Shown piece by piece: positions 12,201 to 25,700 of a stretch of DNA of 64,000 nt (the first letter of the stretch is position 1; each line of letters starts with the position of its first letter). Made by a program: the position numbers and the translations under genes. The notes under the pieces are model-generated. The model was not told the origin of the DNA. It saw only the letters and a program-made list of their open reading frames with translations, and ran no database searches. The stretch covers positions 152,665 through 216,664 of the forward strand of contig QLIY01000037.1 of the NCBI GenBank assembly GCA_003260075.1, read 5' to 3'. This DNA is from Phallusia mammillata (lineage: Eukaryota; Chordata; Ascidiacea; Phlebobranchia; Ascidiidae).

Positions 12201-15200
12201 CGCATGAATCAAGGGGCGATGTTCGACAAAATTGATTTTCTTCTCGAGCACGGCTCTGTCGGTCTGGGTAAGTTTGGTTATGATAGCTTTTTGCTTCAAA
12301 GAACTTGCTTGTTTCCTGGACACGTATTTTTGACGACTTTTTTACGTCTCAGCCTCTCCATCGATGCGAGGTTCCACACCATTAGATGTCGCTGCTGCAT
12401 CAGTAATGGACAACAACGAACTCGCTCTGGCATTGCGCGAATCTGACCTTGAAACGGTGGGTAATGCATCTTACTGGGCCAATGTCAAAATCTCTGTCAT
12501 TTACGTTTTGTGCTGATTTAAGTCATACATTGCTATACGATTCAAAGCATGTTCGAAAGCAGATTTTTTTCCGAGTTGTGAGCAGACTTCTAACGGCACA
12601 TAACTCTTCAATCACGCTACATTTGAATAAAATCAGATAATGTTTTGCCGAAATCAATGATCGTATTGTGTCACCATGGAAAATAAAGTGCTATGATTTC
12701 CAAATAATCGAAACACCATAATCTGTTGTATTTTTCTGACTCTTGCCTTTTGGTACAAGCAATTCCAAGTTGATATCTTTATTTACAGCTTGTGGAAAAC
12801 CTTGCGAATTGTGGATTACAAAGTTCCAACATTCTGTTGAGAAAAGGTTACCCTGATCTTGGGTGGAACCCGGTTGAAGGAGAAAGATATTTGGATTTTC
12901 TTAAACACGCAGTCTTCGTAAACGGTCAGTGTGGTCAAAATTTACTTTTGATTCATATTAATAATAACCCCAATTCGTCAACGGTTGGTCGATTGGTCGT
13001 AATATGCAATTAACCGAAATATTTTCTATACCATTTTGGGCGACAGTTTAAAATTGAATTTTCAATTAAACATGATTTGCAATTAACCGAAAAAGTCTGT
13101 CCACCTTGCATATTGTAGGTGTATATTGCTGGATTTAAGGCCTATGTTTGATCGGTAAATAAGTTATTTTGACCTCTTAAAGATACTGCATGGACATTGC
13201 GTATTTTTGGTCCTGGCAAATTTTCTGCACGATTACAATTTAAGCTTTTACTTGATTCTTGCAACATTCTCAGGTGAAAGTGTTGAAGAAAACGCGAACT
13301 TGGTTGTTCGTCAGCTTATACGACGTCCCGAGTGTTTCAGTCCCAGTCTCCGAGGCGAGGGTGGCCAGGGTTTGCTCTCAGCGGTGTCCGAAGCTTTACA
13401 GATTTGTCGTGACCCACTTCGTGATTGCCCCGATCCAGCGTTCATGCATCACCAGTGAGTTTTGTCCTTAGCGAATAAAGCACTTAACGTTTGAGAAACT
13501 TCTTTCAATGCTTTACGACTGAACATGTTGTTTGGCGTATTGCGATATTTGGTGTAAGTAACGTAGGAATGTATTTTTTGTAGCTTTATTTTACGTCATA
13601 TCCAAGTTTTCACAAACCATGCGATTCAAAACGTTGAAAGCATATTTTACTAAAACATGCTTGTCAAATGGTGATTTAGGAATTGTTTTTTCATCACAGC
13701 TTTTAGATTTTTACCGACGTCGTTCCGTGAGTTTCTGATTTCATACATTCATTTCAAAACCATTAAAGTCTACAAAAGAACAACCTGAAACAACAAAAAT
13801 AATACCATTTTGTTACTGGTCAAATGTTAACCTAATCATTCACGATTTATTGTATTGTATTAACTTATATTATTATAGTGATCCAGCTCATGTCGTTAAA
13901 GAAAACTTTCACATTTACTTTACAGGTACATGGTGGATGATGATGAGGAAGAAGAGGAAATTCACATGGGATTCTCTATCTTAGCTTTTTACTCCGCTCT
14001 TATTGATTTGCTGGGAAGATGTGCTCCCGAACAAAATCTTATTGAACAGGTTAGCTTGGCTTATCCAAATAATTTTGTTGAAATGTCTAAATAATAATAA
14101 AACATAAATCTGCTTTATGCAACTTTAATGGCGATTTTGTAGTGAAGTTGGCATTTAATATATTCTGATAGTATTTTTCACACGATTCGAAACACACTTG
14201 CGAAATATTAGGCAACTTAAACGTGTTGTTTTCAGGGTAAAAGCGAGGCAATTCGCATCCGAGGCATTCTGAGGAGTTTGGTTCCTCTGGAAGATTTGAT
14301 CGGTGTCATCAGCTTGCCCTTTGACCTTCCGCGTCTGGAACGAGGTCGCTTTCAATTTCTCGTTGGGATTATGCTTAAAATTGTGATAATAAATGTTGTT
14401 TGGTTTCAATGCAATCGTTTAAAGAAGATTTAACTATAGTTGTTTGAAAAAAAAACGCAAAAAGCAAAGTCTATATTTGCACAAACGCCATCCTTTAGCC
14501 TTCAAAATTGAATTCAGCCCCGAAGCAAAAAGTGAAACTCCGCTTACGAACTGCGTTTTTTCTGATGGTTTTAATGTTCACTTAATATTTAATAACTTAT
14601 CACATTTTCACACCTTTTGATAATTTTTCTACAGATGGTTCCAGTCACATCCGACAGCCTGACCTTTCCGCTTGCTTTGTCCCCGATCACAAATCAGCCA
14701 TGATACTTTTCCTGCAGCGGGTTTACGGCATCGACAACCCGCAGTTGTTGATTCGAATTCTTGAAGTCGGTCTACTACCTGATATGAAAGCGGCTGCGCA
14801 ACTAGACACGGTAAACTTTTTACTACTAGTTTTATATTTAGTGACATTCAATGTCTTGTAAAGATCTGCATAGACTTTCCACGAAAAAAAAAGATTTTTG
14901 AGCGACGTAGCGTATATCTGTAAATTACGGTTTGACTATTTAAGATTTGCTTGTTTCAAATCTTTTAATAATGCAAATCTGTTGCAAAGTGAGATTGCGT
15001 TATAACGTTCATCTAAAGAGATGTAAAGCTTATCACAATAGTTGTATGTTTATTCTTTCGAAATATTTAGACTTATATGACATCTTCATTCTCATAACTA
15101 ACTGTTGCAAGTCTTTGCAGTAGACATACTTTGTAGAAAAAATGCTATAGTTCATTGAACAATGAGGTTAAAAACGTAAATTTAAGGACAATTTTGTGGA

Positions 15201-18200
15201 CATAAACTTGCCTAGTAGTAGACTAATCCCTTGTATGTTTTCATTACAGCCTGCACTGCATTCGTCCGACATGGCTCTAGCTTTGAATCGCTACATGTGC
15301 CACAGTGTCCTTCCACTCATAATACGACACGTGGAGCTTCTCGGTCAATCACAGCACCGCGTCGTGCTCCTCGACCAAGTACTGCACACTGTGTATCGCA
15401 TGTCCCGAGCAAGAGCGCTCACCAAAGCACAGAAGGAGATGATCAGTGACTGTCTGGTGGCTGTTGCCGGGTAGACTGCCTTTTTTCGCTTTAGCTGATG
15501 CTGGAAAAAAATGCCTTGAATTGTTGTGAATATGTAGACATAAATGTGGTTACCTACATTGTGAACATATTACAGCCATTAAGTTCATAAATTTACGTAA
15601 ACTTGCTGCACAAAAAGTTTAGGTAGCCTTGTCTTGGTTAAATCTATTTTGTTGGCTGAATCGCATTAGGCTTTAAACGCTTATGTTTTGGACTATTGAT
15701 ATCGCGTACACAGTTTGCTAAGGATTTTTTCTTGTAGGGTTTTGCGGCCTTCCTTGTTGCAAGGTTTACTTCGCAAATTGACCTTTGATGTTCCAACCCT
15801 TACTGAGGAAACCTACATTCCAATTAGGGTAAGTAAGTCCGGTAAATTATTCTTATTACCAGTTTGGATAGTTCGGTGAAAGTATGGTCTTAAAAAATTA
15901 TAATCTTATTCAACACGATGTCAATATATTCTGAAATGCTAGTGACTTGTTCTTCTTGAAAATAATTTTTTTTCAATTTTTTTTACTCGAGGGTAAATCG
16001 TAAGCTCTAACCACAAACTAACAAGCTGAGGGTATCTGACTAAGGTTTCAGCAAATGTAAAAAAGTCCACTCTAAAGCAAAATAAAACTAAGCGGTATGT
16101 TTTTTCTGGTTGAAGCAGGTTTTTTTCCTACAGGTCTATTTTTGATTTACTGATTAAATACGAGTACGTTTTCAGCTTCTTGCCCAACATTACACTCGCT
16201 GTTGGAAATATTACTACTTGCAAGATGGATGTGTGGAGTTTGGGTTCGCTACTGATGAAGAAAAACATCTCACGATGGTTTTGTTTTGGGGACTGTTCGA
16301 TTCTTTGTCGAAACGGGTATAATTTAAAAAAACTGGGTTTTGTCCGCTGATAAAGGAATAAAAACAAATAAACAAACAAACAACACACAACTCTAGAAAA
16401 TGAGATTAAGTTTGGATCCAACTCTTTGTATAGATCTATTTTCAATTTTGCGTTGAAAGAAGAGAAAAAAAAATCTGTATAACTGGGTCTTTTCAATACA
16501 AATTTAACCAAGTTTCCTTGACTGACAGGAATACGAACATGAGTTGTTCTCGAAAGTTCTTCCCTGCCTTTGTTCGATCGGTAACGCACTTCCACCCGAC
16601 TATGCTCTCTCGCCAGCCATGGAGAAACTCCGTCAGCAACCTTCACTGGACGCTGATGGAAAGTTCAATCCAAAACCGGTCGACACGAAAGGGTGAATTG
16701 AAGATATAATTTCTGTGAAAATTTTATGGTATCATTATGTTATGCAAAAAGTTGGGGGGCAAACGGCTTAGCACAAAACGTACACAAAACGAGTTTTAAT
16801 CTTGGCTCGGTCATTGTTTTATCTGATTCCTAATCAAACCAAATTTCTAGAATAAAACTTTTTTTAAAGTCGGTAAAGATGTTTTGAGGGTATTTGGCAA
16901 AGATTGACCCGGGTCAGTTAATTGTTGTTTAACTTAACTACAATGTTTACACAGAATCATTGTTCCTGAACGACTTGAATCGTTTGTGAACAAATACTCG
17001 GAGCAATGGCACGACACATGGGCTTTGGACCGATTCTCGGCTGGTTGGTCGTATGGACCTCAATATTCCGACCATCTCAAACAACATCCACTGCTGAAGC
17101 CGTACAGGTTGCTCAGTGACAGGGTAGGAGTGATAATTGTTTAGGGGGTGTTTATGGCAAAATACGGGACCGTTTTTTTCGAAAACGAACCTCTCGATAA
17201 AACGTCTTTTTGCTGGTGTCTCTATATTTATGATGATTTTAAAACGGTTGTAACTGGAAGGCAAAAAGCGGATTTAATTTAATTCGAAGACATTTTGTTA
17301 ACGTTGTTGTATATGTGCATGGCCTAAAAATTTTGGCATTTACCAAATCTACAAAGAACCATATGAATATGGAGTGGTGTAAAAGTGAAATCAATTATAA
17401 AGTGTAAAACATTTAATGGAAAAGCTAAGCTAGTCCCGACGTCTAAGGGTCGACCAAGACTTTCAAGTTGAATAGGGTTGCAAAAACCCAGATACGTCCA
17501 TGTTTCAACCGTAAATGTGCATTTATCAGGAAAAGGATGTTTACCGACCCACAGTACGTGAAGGTTTGAAAACTCTTGATGCTTGGGGTTGGTCGATCAG
17601 CAAAGTGAAGGAGACTGCAGAATCCTTCAACCAAACTGCCACTAAAATACGATGTTCCTCACAAAGTACCATGGTAAACCATAAGTTTTTTATACATTTT
17701 TTAGAAAAATTGTGAACAACAATACCCAACGTTATACAGTAAATCTCGCTTTATCCGGACTCGTTTTGGACCAGAACGTTTATCCGGAATAGGCGAAGAT
17801 CCGATTAACCGAATCCGGTTTAGTCGAGTTTACTGTATTCGCCATTGTACTGCTACATTTTTTCTTCAATCAGAACCTCAGTGATTCCCCGCACGGTTAT
17901 TCCCCTCGGCCCTATGATCTTAGCGGCGTTTCGCTAAGTCGGGAAATGGCCACTACTGCGGAGATGTTGGCTGAAAACTTCCACCTGGCTTGGGCCAAGA
18001 AGAAAATTAGCGAGATGGAGGCAAAGGCTACTGCCGCGCAGGCTTCGGGACAACCAGTTCCCGCAGCGGCACTCACTCCCAACCCGATGTTGGTACCATA
18101 CGACCGACTTACTGCAAAGGAGAAAGAAAAGGACAGAAACAAGGCGTACGACATGCTCAAGTTCTTGCAGGTAATTTTTTTAAAGGACCCATGTACACTT

Positions 18201-19639
18201 TTTTGTAGTGAAGCCTTTTTTACTTTAATGTTTGTCAAAACCTAACCACTCTGTATCTGAAATAATACGCTTGTTGTTTCACTAATTGTAGAAGAAGAAA
18301 AAACAACCTTTAATTAGGTTTAGGTTACGGACTGTTTTTTGTGTGTGCTAGATATTTGTAAAAATTATTATGCCTATGGATAGCTACACTGGGAAAAAGT
18401 ACATTTTCACACATTTGGCCGTTAAGTTATTTGCATAAGTTAATTGTAAATAGGTTGCAGAATGGAAACACTGTAGACAGTTTCTTCTTTCTTGGTGTGG
18501 CAACAGCGAGCGTTTTGAGTTTTACTGTAAACATTCGTATTTTTGTAGTTTCAAAACTACATGCTGAACAAGGAAGAGAAGGATGAGGTTGAACTTAAAT
18601 CTTCGGTGGAAAAACGATTTTCATCGATGCTTTTGTCAAGACTGCTTGGCTATGTCGACGAGGTAAAAAATGTTGTTACTTTACTTCAAAATTAAAAAAA
18701 AATATATTGACTGGGATTTAGTATGAAAAATAAGCCATAACCCACAAAGACGTAGTTTAACTTTATTACGATATTTGTTTTAATATTCTTATACAACGAC
18801 ATTTTCTAATTTGGCTGCACAATGACTAAACAAACAATAAATGATTGTACGTATTGTTTTCGCATCCAGGCCTCAAAATACATCACCTCTATGATTCAAG
18901 CGATCGAGGCAACAAAACAACGTCAGCAAGAATCCATCATGATTGGGTCGATGCCCCTCCCAGTTGGACTTCATGACGTCACAGCCTCTGATGACATCAA
19001 GTTCTTTGCAAAGGTAACTACGTTTCTTAAATCGGCAGAGCTTTCATGGAGGTTATATCTGCATTTAAAAAAGCACGTATTTAGTTTAATGGTGAAAATA
19101 GACGTAAAAAGCGATATGCTTTGATTTTAATCGTTTCGGCAAATGCTCATGCCATCATTAGTGATATGAAGGCCACATCAATTACACCCGTTTACATTCA
19201 CTTGAGTCATTATTGGGCCGTTATTTCACCATTAAACTTCTGAACAGATCCGTATTTAGTGTTCCAAATATTTGATATTTCGAACCATTTTTATTCACCG
19301 CATTATTTTTTACAGGTTGCTCTTCCGTTTATTGACTCCTATTTCAAGACGCAACAGATCTATTACGTCACAGTAGCTGGTCGCGCCAATGAAGGAATGT
19401 CCTTTGCATCAAACAAAGAGAAAGAATCCGTTACCATGTAAATACACAAATGTTTGGTTGTTTGTGAATTGCAATTTAATGCACTGTGTTGTTTTCAGAT
19501 TATTCTGCAAGATGGCGCTGTTGATTCGCCAGCGAACTTCATTTTTTGGTATGAGCATAAATAATAGAAAAAAAGTGTTTTCTCGAAAACTACACAAAGT
19601 TCAGGGTTGATGTAAAACACATGTTATATATATATATAT

Positions 19640-19711
<72 letters not shown>

Positions 19712-22700
19712 TATATTAATTTATCGTGCGCGTGGTGTGTACGGGTACATTAAACTATCATTTGTTCCTTCAATAGAAATTTTATCCTATCTGTTCACCA
19801 AAAATGAATTTATTCCCTGCGTCATAGTCTCTGTGACATAACGACTACATCATTGCCCTGTTCTTATATACGAGGTTTCCAGCTGTGTCAGTTTCCAAAT
19901 TAAAACCTGCTGCTCTATGTTGTAGGCGTTGATGCTCAAGTTGCCATCAGCTGTATTAAGGTGCTAGCTGAGTGTATCGACGCATCGTAAGTATTAGTGT
20001 TCATCATATTCTTTTTAATCTTTTTGTCAGCCTGTACCAAAGTTTGCATATCATGTTGTAATTGGTTTTACAATAAAAAAATTGGCAATTTTACTCAGCG
20101 CCATTTTTTTACAGGACTGTCTCAAAATCGTGCCCGGAACAAGTCAAGCAATCACTCACGACGTTTTTCAACAATGCTGCTGAAGATCTCAAGAAAATGC
20201 TCAACTACATTCGCAGGTAGTTCCATCTTGATTTAGTAATCTTTGCGAAACATTTTATTATGTCGCCACGTTATTCCTTAAATTTGAAAATTTGAAAATC
20301 TACATTTAAGAGTTACTGAGACAATAAAAATTTTCTAAGATTTAATTTGTAATGCTTGATTTGCTTGATGTTTTTCTTAGGCTTGGTACTTTGTTTGTTC
20401 TTCAGGTTTGAAAACTGTAACAATATTCCAGCTACAACATTCACTTAGTGTACTTTTTAGCACAGTTTTACAACTGTAATTAGTTCATTCAATAGCAATA
20501 TTATCCTACCTGATTTGTTGTAACAAACACAAAAACGTTAAGGATTCCTTGATCCTTCTAAAAGTCGTCTAGTCTGAAAAAGGAAGTTTTTTTTAAGACT
20601 TCAAAACTGTTTTAATAAATTGTCCCCAAATTCTCCATATTCTCGCATTTACATTTGATCAGCATATTTGTATACATAAATCTAGTGGTCGAGTGGATCG
20701 CCTTCAGAAGATGATGACGGGAGCACAAAACACGAGTTACGTCACGCACTGTTTACTTCCGGTTCTCACAACTCTCTTCAGCCATCTGGGAAAATACAAG
20801 TTCGGAAAAGACTTGTTGCGTAAGAACATGTTTTAAATCTTTACCTATACAGCACCTTTAAAATATGTACCTATGTAGTGGATGAAATACAAGTCGCTTG
20901 CTACAGAATATTAAATGGACTTTATAGTCTTGGAACTGGAAAAGCAGATTACGTTGACAGGTATGGTGTCAATATTTTAGTTTTTGATATTTTTTTCTCC
21001 GGGCAACTGTATGGCATGTTAATACCAATGTGTTTGTTGTTTTACCAGATTGCATGAAAAGGGAAGTCGTCGGTTTTCATTGAAACGAGTGGAAGCCATA
21101 TTCGAAAAGTAATATGTTTTGGAAAACTATGTGTTTATACCCACTTTTTGCAACGAATTTTAAATGTGTAGGATTCACGCGGAATAAAATATTACCTTTG
21201 CTCTGAACAGCATTGACATAACATGAAATTCAGACACTTTTTTATACTTTTCGAGAAATAGATTTATCGTAACGCTAAGTTTTGACAAGACATTAATGTC
21301 AATACCGGTTTTAGTCTATGTAACAAGTAATGTTTTTGAAAACCAAACTTCAAATTAAATATTTTTTGCCCTCTTTGACAGTCACCGTTCGCAAGTTGGA
21401 GAATGTTTGGCGGCTTTCGCGAGCGCTTTTCCAGTTTCGTTTCTCGAACCTCGCCTCAATAAATTCAACGCTTACTCAATCTACAACATTCTCAGCATCA
21501 AAGACAGAAAAAGTAAGTTCTGTAGCATCGATCTGTTTTGTCCCATAACGATATGAAAAGATCCTGAGCCACCAAGATTTGTGCAGCCATCTGCATAGTT
21601 GTAAATATTATTCAATTTTTCAATTCGAATTAAACGTGGTTACAATAAAGGACAAGTTTGCTCCAATTCTGTCAACATTTCAGAACTATGTAAGAGCTTT
21701 CCGTTGGTCATAACGAAAGTTTAAGGAATAAGCTGTTAACTTTTTACTAATTGTTTTTTTCAGTGCTTGGACTTCCATCGAAATTGGAACATCTCACTCC
21801 CCGTCTTCCAAACCTTAACTCGTTACTTGCTGATATTGGCAGACTTGCTGAGTCAGGGGCAAAATATGACGAAGCACCCGAGATGATTGACATCATTCTA
21901 CCAATGATTTGCAGGTAAATGATGTAAACATCATTGCCCAAAATACAAGTCTAATAGCTATGACACCCACACAAAAAAAAGTTTTTCTGTGATTTACAGT
22001 GATGTCATTTCCGGGTTATGCTTTTTGAAGCCCCGAGGCACTTAGGCCTTATTGCTTCATCCAGTGTCTCGTGACTGAAAACTGAAAGATATATATTTTT
22101 TATTCAGGCAATATTTACAGTAATGCAGTTCGTACATTAATTTATACGCTGATACGTTACTAAAAATTCAGCTATGTTTCTGCTGTACCTCCTTTCCTTG
22201 GATGTTCTTATGATGTGCTTATTTTACCCGATGGTTAAACAAGCTCTTTACTAGTTGCTGACGCGAATGCAAAGCTAACGTCGACATTTGGACTTGGTTA
22301 CATGGATTTTCTTTTTTGGTTTAGTGCTTTTTCGATTTTTACATATTTTCCGTGAGAAAATAAGTTTTCGTAAAAACTCGTAAAAATCACAAAACAAAAA
22401 TAAAGTAAAGAATTTTCTGCAGTGGTTTTTAAACTTTTCTAGCATGCGGCGCAATAAAAAAAACCATCAATAAAAAGTAAATGGAAAAATTGGACACTGC
22501 ACAAAATCTTTAACTCTTGTGTTTTTTTTCAGTTACCTGACACAGTGGTTGGACCAAGGTCCCGATTTTGTTCATCTGAACGCGAAGAATAGTGAAGTCG
22601 AAAATCCGATCGAAACCGATTCGGCAGCACCAGGTGGTTGTTCCACAATCGTTGCTAACGAAACGATGATCAACCTGCTGAAAGACGTGCTCAGGTTGAT

Positions 22701-25700
22701 CCACAATAACCTCGGAATAGACGAAGCTGATTGGATGAGGCGAATCGCGGGTGGGTTATATGAGTTCAAAATGGTACCAGATTTTTCCTTTGTGAGAAAC
22801 TTTACACCTAAAACACACGAATTTATATGGCAGCTTGTATATTGTCAATATATTTTGCTAATTATCCGTACAAGTGATAAGCTACTTATATGTAATAGGT
22901 CAGTGGTCGGCAACCGCCGGTCCGCGGCCCAAAACACGAGTTACGTCNNNNNNGGCAACCGCCGGTCCGCGGCCCGGTACCGGTCCGCGAGGAGTTCGTT
23001 ACCGGGCCGTATACTTTTTTAGGTTATGGCTATACAACATTTTGCCCATGTATCCCGGGGGATAAACTTACTTTGGCGTTTTCTTTGCTCAAATTTGTAA
23101 TTTTTTTGAAGACCGGTCCGCGATAAAATTTCAGTTTCATAAACGGTCCGCAGTGCAAAAAAGGTTGCCGACCCCTGTAATAGGTAAACAGAATTAAGGG
23201 ATACAAAACTTGCTGGTGATATCAGTGTTTTCTTTTATTTCCTATTTGCCTATTTCAAACTATAAAGCGTATATGTTTTTTCAGTGTACACTTTGCCAAT
23301 CATGGTCCGCAACGAGCGTGGACTCCTTGAAAGCCATTTTCTCCCAATCCTCAACAAGACGCTGAAAAAACTTCGGCAGACACGTGACCTAGAAGAACAG
23401 GTATGACGTCATGCTTAATTCGTAATATTTATGCTACATAGAAACCGTTTTACGGCGTTCAATGGGCGACAATAACAACATGATCGTTAGTAAGCGCATG
23501 TGTTTATTTGCCCATGTGGACTTCGAATGTTGTGTCTCATTTTTAAATTGTTAAACTATTAATAAACGTATCCTTGTTATAAGCCATGTATTCAGTTTTA
23601 GAAGTTTGAGTTTTATTTGTCAGTTTTTTGTGTTTATATTTTTATATTGAACATATGCCTTCTGTTGTCCTATTAAGACAGTGGTTCCCAACCTTTATCG
23701 ACGAAAACCCCACTACACAATTTAACACATTTTGATTCCTCCCAAATAGACTAAATGGTAGATGCTAAACCACACAAAGATTATTGAAAATTGGGTCTTT
23801 TATCAACTTCACAGGTTAAATTTCCAGAGCTGAAGTGTGTATTTACAAACCACATGTACAAATGAAAGTAAATTCCTCCCTCAAGCTTTAATGTTCTCTT
23901 CTTGGGCGGAATTCTTCCCTGTTGTGGAACCACTGTATTAAACTAAACTAAATCATACATACGCCTATGCAATGCATCATATTCTTTTTTTTTCCAAAAA
24001 GCTAATTGGAGTTTTACACATGTAACTATGAACTGTTTGTTGCATGTTTTTAATCATGTCATAATTTCGCTCACAACCTTTATATAGTTGGCAAGTCACC
24101 ATGGCAACCCGAGCAGCGAACTGTTAAACATCGTGAGTATGACGTGTGCAGGCACGTGACAAAATCCGAGATTTGCCACTAGTGTTTATCTGCATGGGTT
24201 TCCTTTGTTTAAAGCAACAGCGGTTTAGCTGTTTTGCTATTAAACTGGTTTTGAATTTGTGGGAAATATCACAGAACATATTTTCCCAGTTTTGAATAGT
24301 TGACACCGTTATACTTTTTTGCTGTGCCATAAAAAAGTAGCAGACCAATTTGGGCTGTTGATTTAAATTGCACTTTCTGCAGTGTGCTGTTGCCCACTTT
24401 TTTACCAATTGTTACCGACTTGTTGTTTTGAACGGTTTTATTACAGAGTGAAACTAGATTGACGTACAACTAGATTACATCTAAAAAAAAACGCATGAGA
24501 ATTTGTGATAGTTTTGAAAAAAAATCGATATATATTTAAGTCTCTTTTATGTTAAACATGCTCTGAAACTGTGCATGCCTTTAACCTGAGTACCTTTTAA
24601 ATTTTAGGTGAAATACGAACAGCGAGTGAGCGACGTTTCTGACTTGGAGTTGATTATGTTGGAGGATTACGGGATTCTGGTTCGAGATCTTTACGCTTAC
24701 TATCCACTCCTTGCTCGGTTCATTGACATCTGCAAGTCAGTGCAAACTCTTTCTCCAGGATTCTACACATAACAATAAGTTTCATAATTATATAAGCCGG
24801 CATCAAACATTTTATGTTGCTGATACTTTAGATGTACGTTTTAACGCGTCAAAAACAAACGCTACATGAGCCAAAACAGGGATCGGCAACTTTTAAACGC
24901 CGTGTCCAATTTTCTTGCCACGTAAAATAATAACGACTTGGAAAGCTGGCAATGTGATGGTTTTAAATACTTAAAACAAACATAATGCAAAAATCACTTT
25001 ACGTGGCATGAAAAACCATTTCGCTTTCCGACTGTGTTAGTGGAAACAACTAACAGAAAATCATTCTTTTCAGGTCAAACTGGATTGCTGAGAAAAATCA
25101 AGCGGCAGTTGAATTATTCCAACTCGTCTCTGAAATCTTCGTAATCTGGTCAAAATCCTTGGTAGGTTACCTTCCATATTAAACCAACACAAATGTACTT
25201 AGTTATGCGTTCTATAATATTCCTCTCAACTTACAGAACCTGCGTCGTGAGGAACAGAACTTTGTGATCCAGAACCAGATCGACAACATGTCAGTATTGA
25301 CTGCTGATAAGAGCGCTGCTCCAAACGCCGCTGGATTATTGGTTAGTTTCCTTTATTGTAACCTTCTTCAAATATTACCATTATTATTCATCATCCCCCA
25401 GTTGTATGTTTCGCCGCGATCCAGCTGTTAAGGTGGAAGTTTTTTTTTTAACATTCCTGGCCGTCCTGTGATTTACAATGCAAAATACGCTTTTAGAGCA
25501 TAGGTTATTTCCTTGAAGGATCGTAAACCTCTGGGGGATCTGTGAATGTGCTGTAAGGAGCCATAAACCTAAAATTACTTTTTTTATAATCCACCGTAGG
25601 AACTGCAAAAACTCTACTGCAATGGTTCGCGTTATTTGTAATTTAGTAATACACTATAATAGTGTCTATAACGTTTTCTTCTAAACCTGCTCATGTAACT

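Noticed and set aside
16128-16646. 172-codon minus-strand reading frame
   Set aside because: Antisense shadow over RyR exons and introns; composition of AT-rich intron.
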